This document shows, piece after piece, positions 1-8,314 of a DNA stretch of 10,050 nt. Source of the stretch: Candidatus Kuenenia stuttgartensis (GTDB lineage: Bacteria; Bacteroidota; Bacteroidia; Chitinophagales; Chitinophagaceae); contig CALQJH020000039.1 of NCBI GenBank assembly GCA_943330835.2, positions 1 to 10,050 of the forward strand, given 5' to 3'. The notes under the pieces were generated by a model. The model was not told the origin of the DNA. It saw only the letters and a list, made by a program, of their open reading frames with translations, and did no database searches. The first letter of the stretch is position 1, and each line of letters opens with the position of its first letter. The position numbers were made by a program, and so were the translations under genes.

Positions 1-3000
1 CTATCCCAGCTAAAACATATGGTGATGCTGATTTTTCTAACACTGCCTCAAGTCAGAATATAACTCAGTCCATAATATATACAAGTTCAAATACGGCTGT
101 TGCTACTATTTCTTCGGCTGGTTTAATTCATATTGTCGGAGCAGGTACAACAGATATTACAGCATCTCAGGCAACTGATGGCACTTATCCTGCTGCAAGT
201 GTAACAAGAGCATTTGTTGTCAATAAAGCCAATTTGACTATAACCGCAAATAATATCACCAGAAATGAAGGCGTTGCAAATCCTTTACTCACTGCAACGT
301 ATAGTGGATTTGTAAATGGAGAAAACAGTTCAGTATTATTAATTCCTGAAGTTTTAAATACTTCTGCAACACAATTATCTCCGGCAGGTATTTATCCAAT
401 TACTGTTTCAGTTGCAACCGCTGCAAATTATAATATCACTTTTGTCGCAGGTACATTAACAGTAGTTGCAATACCAACAACAGGATTGATTACCTATTTC
501 TGGGTTGGAGGTACTGGTTCTGTTCAAACGCCTTTAAGCTTTTCATCTACGAGCAAATGGAATACAATACTTGATGGATCTGGTGTTGCAAGACCATCAG
601 GAGATTCAACTGGTATCTTAATTATAGATGGTTCTAATGTTGGAGGGGCGACCCCAGTAACAGGAAATGTATTTGCTTACTCGGGGTCAACTAAAATGAG
701 TCAGTTGATCTTAAGAAATGGAGCTAATCTTACTTTGTCGAGAATCACTACAGGTAATAGTTCAATTTCAATTAAAGGTGACAGTGCTACTTCAACAGAT
801 GACTTACTTGTTAACTCAGGATGTTCATTAACAATTAATGTTGCTGATTCTGTGTCATCAACATCAGGTCATAAGTTATTAATTACATCAAATGCCACAG
901 GTACAATATATGGTGCGTTTGCATTAAATGGTGGAACATGTAGGGTAGAACAAACGAATCCTGTTTTAGGAGGAGCCTTGTTTTTTGAAAATGGTTCAGT
1001 ATGTAATGTCAACACTCAGGTAAAGGATTATCCATTTGGATCTTCTAATGGTGTAAATTATGGAGTAGTTTTCAGAAATGGATCGAAACTTGTTTATAAA
1101 GGAGGGAAATCATTCTTCAGAGCTTCCTCGTCTTCAATCATACCCATCGTATTGCAACAAGGTAATACCTGCAGATTTGAAGCATCTGTTCCTAATAGCT
1201 ATTCAGATTCCTCAATGTTCTTTAGTAAAAGAAATTATTCAAATGTTGAAATAGCAGCTAACGTTTCTGTAAATGCAGCTGATTTTTATAATATAGATAA
1301 TCTTACCATAGAAACAGGTGCTACGTTTAACTTGAAGGGTTCCGGAACTTCTCCGGTATCAGGTTCAATTTTAAACAACGGAACCTTTGGTGCAGTATCA
1401 GGATTTACTTCTTCAATTTTGTTGATGAAAGGTAATACACTTCAAACCATTGGTGGAACTGGCGTATTTACTCCATTGGGTTCATTGGTTGTTGCTGCCA
1501 AATCAAATGTTGAATTGAATGCAAATCTTATTGTTAATGGAACATCAAATGCTGTAGTTCATGGAAAATTAAATCTTAAAAACAGCACTATCACAGGTAC
1601 GGGTACACTACAAACAAAAGCAGCAGCAACAGTTTCATCTGCTGTTACTACTTCAACTGTTGGAAGTCATGTTTTAACATTACCAAGCATAACAGGTATA
1701 TCCACAGGCATGATTGTTACAGGTGCAGGTATTCCTGCTGGAAGCTATGTAATAGGTTCAAGCAGTTCAGCAAGTACGATTACAATATCTGATTCAGTGC
1801 AGTCAGTAGTAAGTTCCATTGATGTAACCGGCTCAATACCTGTTATCGAAACCTCAAATGCAAATGGTGTTGATGGAAGTATAGGCGGAGTTGGTTCATT
1901 GTCACTTACTTCTTCTACAGATTATATTTTTGATGGAGCAACTGCACAACCATTCAGTTTGGTATCGCCTGCATCAGCAAGAAATATAACGATCAACGCG
2001 GCAGTTACTTCAAATAAATCTCAGAATATTGATAGTACATTAACACTGGCTTCAGGTATTTTTTCAATCAGACCAACAGATACCATCATAATTAAAAATG
2101 GTAATGATATTGGGGGAGCTCCATTTAGTGCATCAAAATATATTGTTACACAAAATGATGGATTTAATATCGGTGTGTTGAGAATTGATGGGGCAAATAA
2201 TAATGAGTTCTTCCCTGTGGGAAGTGCTACTCATTATTTGCCGGTAAGTATGAAACCTGTTAGCTCTTCAACTCTTACTGCTGCTGTGTTTGAAGGGGTT
2301 ACAGCAAATGGAGCTTTAAATGGTACCTTGTTGACTTCAAGGGAGTTACAGCCCTACGTAAATGCTGTGTGGAAGTTGAATAGGGTTTCCGGCACTGGTA
2401 ATATTGACATTAAAATGAATTGGGAGGAGTCTATTGAAGGTCCATTGTTTTCTTCATCAAATAATGCTGTAATTGGTATTACAAAAAATATAAGTAATGT
2501 TTGGGGCGCTCAGTTTGGTACTCCAGATAGTGCAACTAATAGCGCATCTGCTACGGTTTCTTCTTTGGGTTTGTATACGATTCATAGTAATTCAGATGCA
2601 AGATTTGTGTTTAATCCATTTGTTCATAAAACATATGGGGATAATGATTTTGTTACTAGCACTTTCAGTAAAAATACCATTCAGCCAATTGTATTTTCCA
2701 GCTCTGATCCTCTTGTAGCAACTGTTTCAACAACAGGTGTTATACATATTGTTGGAGTAGGGGCTACCAATATAACTGCCTCACAATTAAGCGATGGTGT
2801 GTATGCGGATTCAAGTATTACCAGAGTGCTTATTGTCGACAAAGCTGATCTAACTATAACTGCGGATGACAAATCAAAAATACAGGGCGATGCCAATCCT
2901 CCACTAACTGTTACGTATAGCGGATTTGTAAATGGGGAGAATGAATCAATATTATATGCTCCGATTGTAGTTGCAACCACCGCATCGCAATCTTCTCCTA

Positions 3001-3851
3001 AAGGAGCATATCCAATTACAATTTTGACTGCAACTGCAGCTAATTACAACATCAATTTTATTCCTGCGAATTTGATTGTTTATGGGTTTGAATTTGCTCC
3101 AATTCCAGTTATAACTTATGGAGACCGTGATACCATTAAAGCGAAAGCGGATACAAGTAACCCTTACGCAAATTTAAATTCAATGCCTATTAAATATGTG
3201 AGTAGCGATACTTTAGTAGCGACTGTAGACAGTTTAACTGGAGTGCTTCATATTGTTGGGGTTGGAACTACTGATATAACAGCATTTCAGGCAAGTGACG
3301 GTACTTATCCTGCAGCAAGCATAACTAGGACATTAACTGTAATTAAGAGATTGCTTAACATTAAAGTAGCGGATACGGTAAGGTTTGAGGGCGATGATAA
3401 TCCTAATTTCAGATTTATTTATTCAGGTTTTGCTCCAGGAGAAAATGAAACTGTATTAACAGTATTGCCTTTTGCAAATACCATTGCCAGCAGACTTTCT
3501 ACACCAGGTGTTTATGGAGTTACTCCAGATGGAGCTCAAGCTGCAAATTATTCATTTACATATACAAGCGGGCTGTTGACTGTTTATCCAAAAGATATGA
3601 CTCAGCAGATTTTTAATGTATACTATTCCAATGGGGCAATTAATGTGAAAGTATTTTCACCTGAAGCTGATTTGTCTGATATATTATTATACAGCATTAA
3701 AGGACAATTTATGATGCGTAAAAATATTTTTGTAAACAATGGATTTACCTCTGCGAAAATAGAGGTGAATAATATTGCTTCAGGTAATTATGTGGTCATT
3801 TATAAAGGAAAGAAAATGAAGAAGAGTAAATTAATCACTATCATTAAATAA
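1..3851 (+). CDS. Large secreted MBG/Big_2 repeat protein with T9SS-type C-terminal domain (5' end missing)
   Basis: This is the 3' part of a long surface or secreted protein. The frame is open from position 3 with no stop upstream, so the true start lies left of the window; a TTG at 234 is internal to a repeat. At least 1282 residues are visible. In order they are: a Big_2-like plus MBG unit (15-467), a long Ser/Thr/Gly/Asn-rich beta-helix-like region starting YFWVGGTGS (about 474-2620), two more Big_2/MBG units (2631-3083 and 3114-3587), and an 84-residue C-terminal domain (3597-3848) with the SGNYVV and Lys-rich tail expected of a T9SS type A sorting signal. MBG and Big_2 domains are immunoglobulin-like folds of surface proteins. 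No catalytic domain is visible. An adhesin or glycan-binding role is inferred only. The lyase gene starts 8 bases after the stop, so co-transcription is likely. Family call is confident; function is not. Confidence 0.88.
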   Translation, partial: IPAKTYGDADFSNTASSQNITQSIIYTSSNTAVATISSAGLIHIVGAGTTDITASQATDGTYPAASVTRAFVVNKANLTITANNITRNEGVANPLLTATYSGFVNGENSSVLLIPEVLNTSATQLSPAGIYPITVSVATAANYNITFVAGTLTVVAIPTTGLITYFWVGGTGSVQTPLSFSSTSKWNTILDGSGVARPSGDSTGILIIDGSNVGGATPVTGNVFAYSGSTKMSQLILRNGANLTLSRITTGNSSISIKGDSATSTDDLLVNSGCSLTINVADSVSSTSGHKLLITSNATGTIYGAFALNGGTCRVEQTNPVLGGALFFENGSVCNVNTQVKDYPFGSSNGVNYGVVFRNGSKLVYKGGKSFFRASSSSIIPIVLQQGNTCRFEASVPNSYSDSSMFFSKRNYSNVEIAANVSVNAADFYNIDNLTIETGATFNLKGSGTSPVSGSILNNGTFGAVSGFTSSILLMKGNTLQTIGGTGVFTPLGSLVVAAKSNVELNANLIVNGTSNAVVHGKLNLKNSTITGTGTLQTKAAATVSSAVTTSTVGSHVLTLPSITGISTGMIVTGAGIPAGSYVIGSSSSASTITISDSVQSVVSSIDVTGSIPVIETSNANGVDGSIGGVGSLSLTSSTDYIFDGATAQPFSLVSPASARNITINAAVTSNKSQNIDSTLTLASGIFSIRPTDTIIIKNGNDIGGAPFSASKYIVTQNDGFNIGVLRIDGANNNEFFPVGSATHYLPVSMKPVSSSTLTAAVFEGVTANGALNGTLLTSRELQPYVNAVWKLNRVSGTGNIDIKMNWEESIEGPLFSSSNNAVIGITKNISNVWGAQFGTPDSATNSASATVSSLGLYTIHSNSDARFVFNPFVHKTYGDNDFVTSTFSKNTIQPIVFSSSDPLVATVSTTGVIHIVGVGATNITASQLSDGVYADSSITRVLIVDKADLTITADDKSKIQGDANPPLTVTYSGFVNGENESILYAPIVVATTASQSSPKGAYPITILTATAANYNINFIPANLIVYGFEFAPIPVITYGDRDTIKAKADTSNPYANLNSMPIKYVSSDTLVATVDSLTGVLHIVGVGTTDITAFQASDGTYPAASITRTLTVIKRLLNIKVADTVRFEGDDNPNFRFIYSGFAPGENETVLTVLPFANTIASRLSTPGVYGVTPDGAQAANYSFTYTSGLLTVYPKDMTQQIFNVYYSNGAINVKVFSPEADLSDILLYSIKGQFMMRKNIFVNNGFTSAKIEVNNIASGNYVVIYKGKKMKKSKLITIIK
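15..467 (+). repeat. Big_2/MBG unit A of the repeat protein
   Basis: This 151-residue unit runs from TYGDADF to the end of a strand reading LTVV. The first half is Big_2-like (SSNTAVATIS, then HIVGAGTTDITA). The second half is MBG-like (LTITANN, YSGFVNGEN, YPIT, AANYNITF). It aligns without gaps to unit B (2631-3083), with about 84 of 151 residues identical by hand count. More copies may lie upstream of the window. Confidence 0.85.
474..2620 (+). other. Beta-helix-like stalk or passenger region within the repeat protein
   Basis: Roughly 715 residues separate repeat unit A from unit B. The region opens with YFWVGGTGSV and SSTSKWNTI, a style common at the start of Bacteroidota parallel beta-helix domains, and continues with irregular short strands and turns rich in Asn, Gly, Ser and Thr. 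At about 1629-1830 it contains a distinct stretch with GMIVTGAGIPAGSYV. Near 2205-2600 a segment reading EFFPVGSATHYLPVSM resembles a module often found near the end of T9SS-exported proteins. No active-site motif is recognised. The beta-helix assignment is inferred from composition and pattern, not from a structure. Confidence 0.55.
2631..3083 (+). repeat. Big_2/MBG unit B of the repeat protein
   Basis: This 151-residue unit has exactly the same length as unit A. It starts TYGDNDF and contains SSDPLVATVS, HIVGVGATNITA, LTITADD, YSGFVNGEN, YPIT and AANYNINF. Its MBG half is close to unit A in DNA as well as protein, for example around 2913-2945 against 297-329. Unit C follows after a linker of about 30 bases. 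Confidence 0.85.
3114..3587 (+). repeat. Big_2/MBG unit C of the repeat protein
   Basis: This third unit has 158 residues, seven more than A and B; the extra length falls after the opening TYGDRDT. Its Big_2 half (HIVGVGTTDITAFQ, DGTYPAASITR) is very close to unit A. Its MBG half (YSGFAPGENETVL, AANYSFTY) is clearly more divergent, with several hallmark positions changed. It directly precedes the C-terminal sorting domain. Confidence 0.82.
3597..3848 (+). other. T9SS-type C-terminal sorting domain (type A-like)
   Basis: The last 84 residues contain strands and motifs expected of a Por-secretion C-terminal domain: a hydrophobic strand ILLYSIKGQ, a later IASGNYVVIYKG matching the usual SGxYxxxV pattern, and a Lys-rich final strand ending ITIIK. 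In this family the domain directs export across the outer membrane and is usually cleaved, with the cargo attached to surface lipopolysaccharide. The usual PNP motif at the domain start is not visible here, so the match is good but not perfect. Confidence 0.72.
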
Positions 3852-3859
3852 AGTTATTT

Positions 3860-5080
3860 ATGTTAATAAAAGGAATTCGGATCAGTTGTTTTTTTCTACT
3901 ATTGTGTTCTTCATTTGGGTTATTTGCGCAATCGAAAGAGTTGTCTGTATTTGCAATGGATAAAAATGCACTTTCCATTAATAAATCCAAATTAAAATCA
4001 GGGGATAAAAATCTGCAATCTTCGTATAAACATCTTTTAGAGAATGCAGATAAAATGCTGGCAAAAAACATGATCTATACGGTTATGGATAAAAAGCAAA
4101 CTCCTCCAAGTGGTGATATGCATGATTACATGAGCCTGGCTTTATACTTTTGGCCTGATCCCGATAAGGCTGATGGCCTGCCGTATATCAGAAAAGACGG
4201 ACAAATTAATCCTGAAGTAGAAACCTATAAGGATAAAGTGAACATCAATGAAATGATGAAAGCAGTTGATCAATTGTCTCTTGCTTATTATTTTTCAGAG
4301 GACAAAAAGTATTCCCAAAAAGCAATCGCACAGTTAAGAGCCTGGTTTTTAGATCCAGCAACAAGAATGAATCCCAACTTTAATTTTGCACAAGCCATCA
4401 AAGGGAAAAATGATGGTAGAGGAATAGGTATCATTGAATGTAGGGAATTTATTAAAGTGATTGATGGAATTGGGTTGATAAAATCAGATCCATCATGGAC
4501 AAAAAAAGACCAGGAGAATATGGAGAAATGGTTTGCTGATTTTTTACAATGGTTTACTACAAGTAAAAATGGTATTGAAGAAATGAATGCGAAAAATAAT
4601 CATGGGATCTGGTATGATGCTCAAAAATTGTCTTATGCATTGTTTACGCATAATACTGAAATAGCAAAGAGTACGGTAAAAAGTATTCAAAGCAGATTGG
4701 AAATGCAAATGGATACATCTGGTTTTTTTCCCGCTGAAATGGAAAGGACCATTTCTTTGCATTATTCCGCTTTTATTATCGAGCCTTTATTCATGATTGC
4801 GCAGATGTCTGATGCAGTAGGAATAGATATGTGGAATTACACCTCATCAACTGGTCGCTCTATCAGAAAAGGATTTGAAGTATTGAAGCCATATCTCGGA
4901 AAAGAAAAAGAATGGCTTGGTCAACAAATAAAACCTTTTGAATTCGCCAGCAATGGAACGCCACTTTTGGCTCAAGGGTATTATAAGTATGGATGCAAAT
5001 CATGCAAAGATTGTATATACAGCATCAATGCAAAAAATGCTGACGAATCAATAGCTCATTTATTATCATTAATAGACTAA
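3860..5080 (+). CDS. Secreted alginate lyase superfamily polysaccharide lyase (PL38/PL5-like)
   Basis: This 406-residue protein is predicted to cleave a uronic acid polysaccharide by beta-elimination in the periplasm or outside the cell. The ATG at 3860 gives a clear Sec signal peptide (LLLCSSFGLFA, cleavage after about residue 23), which supports this start. The mature part matches the all-alpha Alginate_lyase fold. PPSGDMHDYMS (from residue 82) followed by YFWPDPDKADG is a conserved N-terminal motif. NNHGIWYD places Asn246/Asn247 and His248, and ERTISLHYS places Arg296, His301 and Tyr302. The His-Arg-Tyr spacing resembles the catalytic set of PL5 alginate lyase A1-III, so catalysis is plausible. 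Substrate could be alginate or glucuronan; the motif style recalls PL38. The C-terminus carries Cys379, Cys382 and Cys385 in a CxxCxxC pattern, which I do not know from this family. It lies 8 bases after the repeat protein and 20 before susC, so it is probably part of the same operon. Confidence 0.87.
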   Translation: MLIKGIRISCFFLLLCSSFGLFAQSKELSVFAMDKNALSINKSKLKSGDKNLQSSYKHLLENADKMLAKNMIYTVMDKKQTPPSGDMHDYMSLALYFWPDPDKADGLPYIRKDGQINPEVETYKDKVNINEMMKAVDQLSLAYYFSEDKKYSQKAIAQLRAWFLDPATRMNPNFNFAQAIKGKNDGRGIGIIECREFIKVIDGIGLIKSDPSWTKKDQENMEKWFADFLQWFTTSKNGIEEMNAKNNHGIWYDAQKLSYALFTHNTEIAKSTVKSIQSRLEMQMDTSGFFPAEMERTISLHYSAFIIEPLFMIAQMSDAVGIDMWNYTSSTGRSIRKGFEVLKPYLGKEKEWLGQQIKPFEFASNGTPLLAQGYYKYGCKSCKDCIYSINAKNADESIAHLLSLID

Positions 5081-5100
5081 AGAAAAACAATAAAAATTGT

Positions 5101-8100
5101 ATGAAAAAAATATCGATTGCTTTTATCCTTACCATATTTATTGTAACATTTACTGCTGCTCAGAAAAGAGAAATCACTGGAAGGGTTTTTGATAAAGCTA
5201 CAAAACAGCCAATCGAAGGGGTTAATATTTTGCTGGAAAAATCAAAGACAGGAGCTACAACAAAAAAAGACGGAACATTTTCTATAAGTGTGAAGTCCTC
5301 CAAAGTCACTTTGATTGTTTCGTGCATCGGGTATGCTTCACAGGTAGTCTCAGTAGGAAAGGATGAACTTTCAGTAAATATTGCTCTTGTTGCTGCTGCC
5401 ACTGATAATGCTGAGGTTGTTGTAGTGGGTTATGGTACACAGAAAAGATCAGATGTTACGGGTTCTATTACAAAATATAAAAATGACAAACTTGATGAAG
5501 CCCCGGTTTCAAGATTAGACCAGGCTTTACAAGGAAAAGTCGCAGGTGTAGATATCCAGAATTTATCATCTGAAGCTGGAGCTGCACCAAAAGTTTCTAT
5601 AAGAGGAGTGAGTTCTATTTATGCAGGGGCCGAACCTTTAGTGGTTGTGGATGGACAACCTACTGCTGATGGATTAGCATATGTAAATATGGCCGATGTG
5701 GAATCAGTTGAAATATTGAAAGATGCTGCTTCTGCTGCTATCTATGGATCAAGAGGTGCAAGCGGTGTGATTTTAATTACAACGAAATCAGGAAAAGCGG
5801 ATAAGGTTAAATACAATTTTAAGTATTCTCTGGGCGTCAAAAATGATTATAAAAGATATGATGTAATGACGACCTCTGAGTATGTTAACAAGTTATTTTA
5901 CGAAAAACAATTGCAATCTATGGATCCATTAGGTACAGCTGTGGATGCGACCAGTAATGAAAGAGCAGCATACATAGTGGAAAATGGACTATTAGGAGGT
6001 AAAGGTGTTGATTGGCAAAGTCAGGCTTTACGAACAGGTCTTTTTCAAAATATTCAATTGAGTGCTTCAGGTGGGAAATCTGATTTTAAATATTATTTGT
6101 CAGGTGGTTATCAGAAAGACCAGGCTATGATGCAAAATAGTCAATATGATAAAATTAATTTTCGGTCAAAATTGGATTTTAATTTATCCAAAAAACTAAA
6201 ATTAGTTTTAAATATTAGCCCATCTTTTGATAAGAGAGAATCCCCATCGGTTAATTACACAACATTCGTAAGGTATCCAAGTTTTATGCCGGTGTACCAT
6301 AACGATTCAACTATTAATTTAGTTCATCAAAATCCACAATGGTCTAATCTTCAGGCAGGTGATTATGCGCAGCCTCGTCATTTTAATAATTTATTTTATC
6401 AGGGATTGATGCCGGATGGAACTGATAGTTCTTATAATGGTGCTGATCCTTTTTCCTCAAGTACAAATTCTCCGACATCAATTTTAAATAATACGTCAAT
6501 TTATTTAAAAAATTATCGACTTCAGGCTTCTGCAGAGTTTTCATACAAATTGATGAAAGGAGTAGATTTCAAATCTTTGGTTACTACCAATATCAACTAT
6601 ACCAATGGATTGAACTGGGCTAATCGTAATGCTGAAAGAGACGGGACAGTTAGCAAGGGGGTGTTTACTAATAATTCAAGCATCGATATATTGGCCGAAG
6701 AAACAGTTAATTATACCAAATCAATCAAAGACCATTCTTTTGTAGCACTTCTTGGTTTTACAACGCAAACAACTAAAGTAGAAAAGAACCAAGTTACAGG
6801 ACTCGATTTCCCAAATGATAATATCAGAACACTTAACAATGCTACAGTGATTGATAAGTCTTTAACTATTGGCTCCACAAATAGGATAGGACTGGTTTCG
6901 TATTTAGGAAGAGTAAATTATTCTTATCAAAGTAAATATTTATTAACCGCAAGTTTCAGAACTGATGGGAGCTCTTATTTTGGACCCGGTAAAAAATGGG
7001 GCACTTTCCCTTCCATTTCTTTAGGCTGGGCAATGGATAAAGAAAAGTTCATGAGTAGGGTTAAAGGAATTTCCAGAATTAAATGGAGAGCCAGTTATGG
7101 AGTTTCCGGGAATAACAGAATATTAGATTACGGCTTTCTTGATTTATTGTATCCAGCTAATTATTCCATTGGAGGTGGGAATGGAACGACCATTTCTGGT
7201 CAGGCGACTTCTCCTACCATTCGCTCTAATCCTGATATTACCTGGGAAAGAACCTATCAAGCTAATTTCGGATTAGATCTTTCTATCCTGAAAAATAAAA
7301 TTGGCATAACTATCGACTACTACCAATCTAAAACAGACCGCTTGTTGCTGCAACAATCTGCAATGGCTTTCACAGGTGTTCCATTAAGCTGGAATAATAT
7401 CGGCAGTCTTAAAAATACGGGGATAGAATTGCAATTGAATACAAATAATATTAACACTGCTGATTTTAGATGGACAACTGCTGCTAATATTTCTCATAAC
7501 CAAAATAAGATTTTGGAATTAGGTAGCGAAGCGTTTTTATTATATGAAGGAGAAAGAAATGAATTGTATAAAAATATTGTAGGTGGTCCATTGATTCAAT
7601 ATTATGGATTTAAAACTGATGGAATATGGATTTCTCAACAAGAAATAGATGCTGCAAAAGCTGCAGGATTATCTAGTTCTTTCAGAGACGCTTTTAATCC
7701 CGGACAATTAAAAATTGTTGATGTTAATCATGATGGCATTATTAATAACAATGATAGGACTTTGTTAGGTTCTCCTTATCCTGATTTTACATGGGGCATG
7801 ACCAATACCTTCTCCTATAAGAATTTTGATTTCGCTTTTACCTTCCAAGGGTCTCAAGGGGGTAAATTGATTAATGGCGATCCTAATTATGATGAGACGA
7901 AAAAGTTGGTAAGATCCTATAATGAAAATCGCTGGATTTCTCCTGCAAATCCCGGTGACGGACAAACGCCAACTTACAATAAGAATGGCTTTAACTGGAT
8001 GCTTACTGATTATGTAATTGAAGACGCGTCTTATTATACACTTCGTGAAATTACATTGGGATACAAGATTAAAGATGATAAATTAAAAGCAATTAAGTTG

Positions 8101-8286
8101 AATGGGTTGCGATTGTATATGACGGTGCAGAATTTGTTTTTTCATTCAGCAAAAGGGTATAGAGGCATCAATCCTGAAGCGAGACTCACATCAGGGCCTT
8201 ATGCTTCTTCATTATTGGGCGGATATCAAAGAGGCGCTTTTCCCATTCCACAAACTTTTGTTTTTGGGGTAGATGTAAATTTTTAA
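5101..8286 (+). CDS. SusC/RagA family TonB-dependent outer-membrane transporter
   Basis: This 1061-residue protein is of normal length for a SusC transporter that imports oligosaccharides across the outer membrane with TonB/ExbBD energy. It has a signal peptide (residues 1-20, cleavage before Gln21) and then a carboxypeptidase-D-regulatory-like domain (about 24-97; ITGRVFDKATKQPIEGVNI, DGTFSISV, CIGYASQ). The SusC signature AEVVVVGYGTQKRSDVTGS starts at residue 104. The plug domain follows, with SIRG (166-169), VVDGQP (182-187), VESVEILKDAASAAIYGSRG (200-219) and ITTKSG (226-231). The rest is the beta-barrel, ending in Phe as expected for an outer-membrane protein. A DVNHDGIINNND loop (874-885) is a common SusC feature that resembles a calcium-binding loop. 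No N-terminal STN domain is present, so direct anti-sigma signalling by this protein is unlikely. The cognate SusD gene follows after 28 bases. The upstream lyase suggests uronate oligosaccharides as cargo (inference). Confidence 0.97.
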   Translation: MKKISIAFILTIFIVTFTAAQKREITGRVFDKATKQPIEGVNILLEKSKTGATTKKDGTFSISVKSSKVTLIVSCIGYASQVVSVGKDELSVNIALVAAATDNAEVVVVGYGTQKRSDVTGSITKYKNDKLDEAPVSRLDQALQGKVAGVDIQNLSSEAGAAPKVSIRGVSSIYAGAEPLVVVDGQPTADGLAYVNMADVESVEILKDAASAAIYGSRGASGVILITTKSGKADKVKYNFKYSLGVKNDYKRYDVMTTSEYVNKLFYEKQLQSMDPLGTAVDATSNERAAYIVENGLLGGKGVDWQSQALRTGLFQNIQLSASGGKSDFKYYLSGGYQKDQAMMQNSQYDKINFRSKLDFNLSKKLKLVLNISPSFDKRESPSVNYTTFVRYPSFMPVYHNDSTINLVHQNPQWSNLQAGDYAQPRHFNNLFYQGLMPDGTDSSYNGADPFSSSTNSPTSILNNTSIYLKNYRLQASAEFSYKLMKGVDFKSLVTTNINYTNGLNWANRNAERDGTVSKGVFTNNSSIDILAEETVNYTKSIKDHSFVALLGFTTQTTKVEKNQVTGLDFPNDNIRTLNNATVIDKSLTIGSTNRIGLVSYLGRVNYSYQSKYLLTASFRTDGSSYFGPGKKWGTFPSISLGWAMDKEKFMSRVKGISRIKWRASYGVSGNNRILDYGFLDLLYPANYSIGGGNGTTISGQATSPTIRSNPDITWERTYQANFGLDLSILKNKIGITIDYYQSKTDRLLLQQSAMAFTGVPLSWNNIGSLKNTGIELQLNTNNINTADFRWTTAANISHNQNKILELGSEAFLLYEGERNELYKNIVGGPLIQYYGFKTDGIWISQQEIDAAKAAGLSSSFRDAFNPGQLKIVDVNHDGIINNNDRTLLGSPYPDFTWGMTNTFSYKNFDFAFTFQGSQGGKLINGDPNYDETKKLVRSYNENRWISPANPGDGQTPTYNKNGFNWMLTDYVIEDASYYTLREITLGYKIKDDKLKAIKLNGLRLYMTVQNLFFHSAKGYRGINPEARLTSGPYASSLLGGYQRGAFPIPQTFVFGVDVNF

Positions 8287-8314
8287 TTTAAACTAACTTT
8301 TAAAAATAGATATA

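Noticed and set aside
234..236. TTG as the start of the repeat protein
   Set aside because: The frame is open upstream to position 3 and encodes the first half of repeat unit A, so the TTG is internal and the true start is outside the window.
2497..2718. Same-strand hydrophobic 73-codon frame
   Set aside because: It lies out of frame inside the repeat protein; its hydrophobicity is a by-product of reading T-rich codons in another frame.
2681..2980. Antisense reading frame of 99 codons, and similar ones at 3844-4071, 4544-4762, 5160-5402 and 7765-7965
   Set aside because: All lie within well-supported genes on the + strand and have no recognisable domain or plausible gene context; they look like chance frames.
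3725..3732. TATTTTTG as a Bacteroidota -7 promoter element (TAnnTTTG) for the lyase
   Set aside because: No TTTG lies about 19 bases upstream, and such A/T-rich octamers are expected by chance in this sequence.
3890..3910. Cys16 of the lyase as a lipobox cysteine
   Set aside because: The residues before it are LLL rather than a small-residue lipobox, and a normal signal peptidase I site (FA before Gln24) follows.
7720..7755. DVNHDGIINNND in SusC as a dockerin or EF-hand domain
   Set aside because: It is a single loop that recurs in ordinary SusC barrels, so it is not evidence for a separate domain or a cellulosome-like system.
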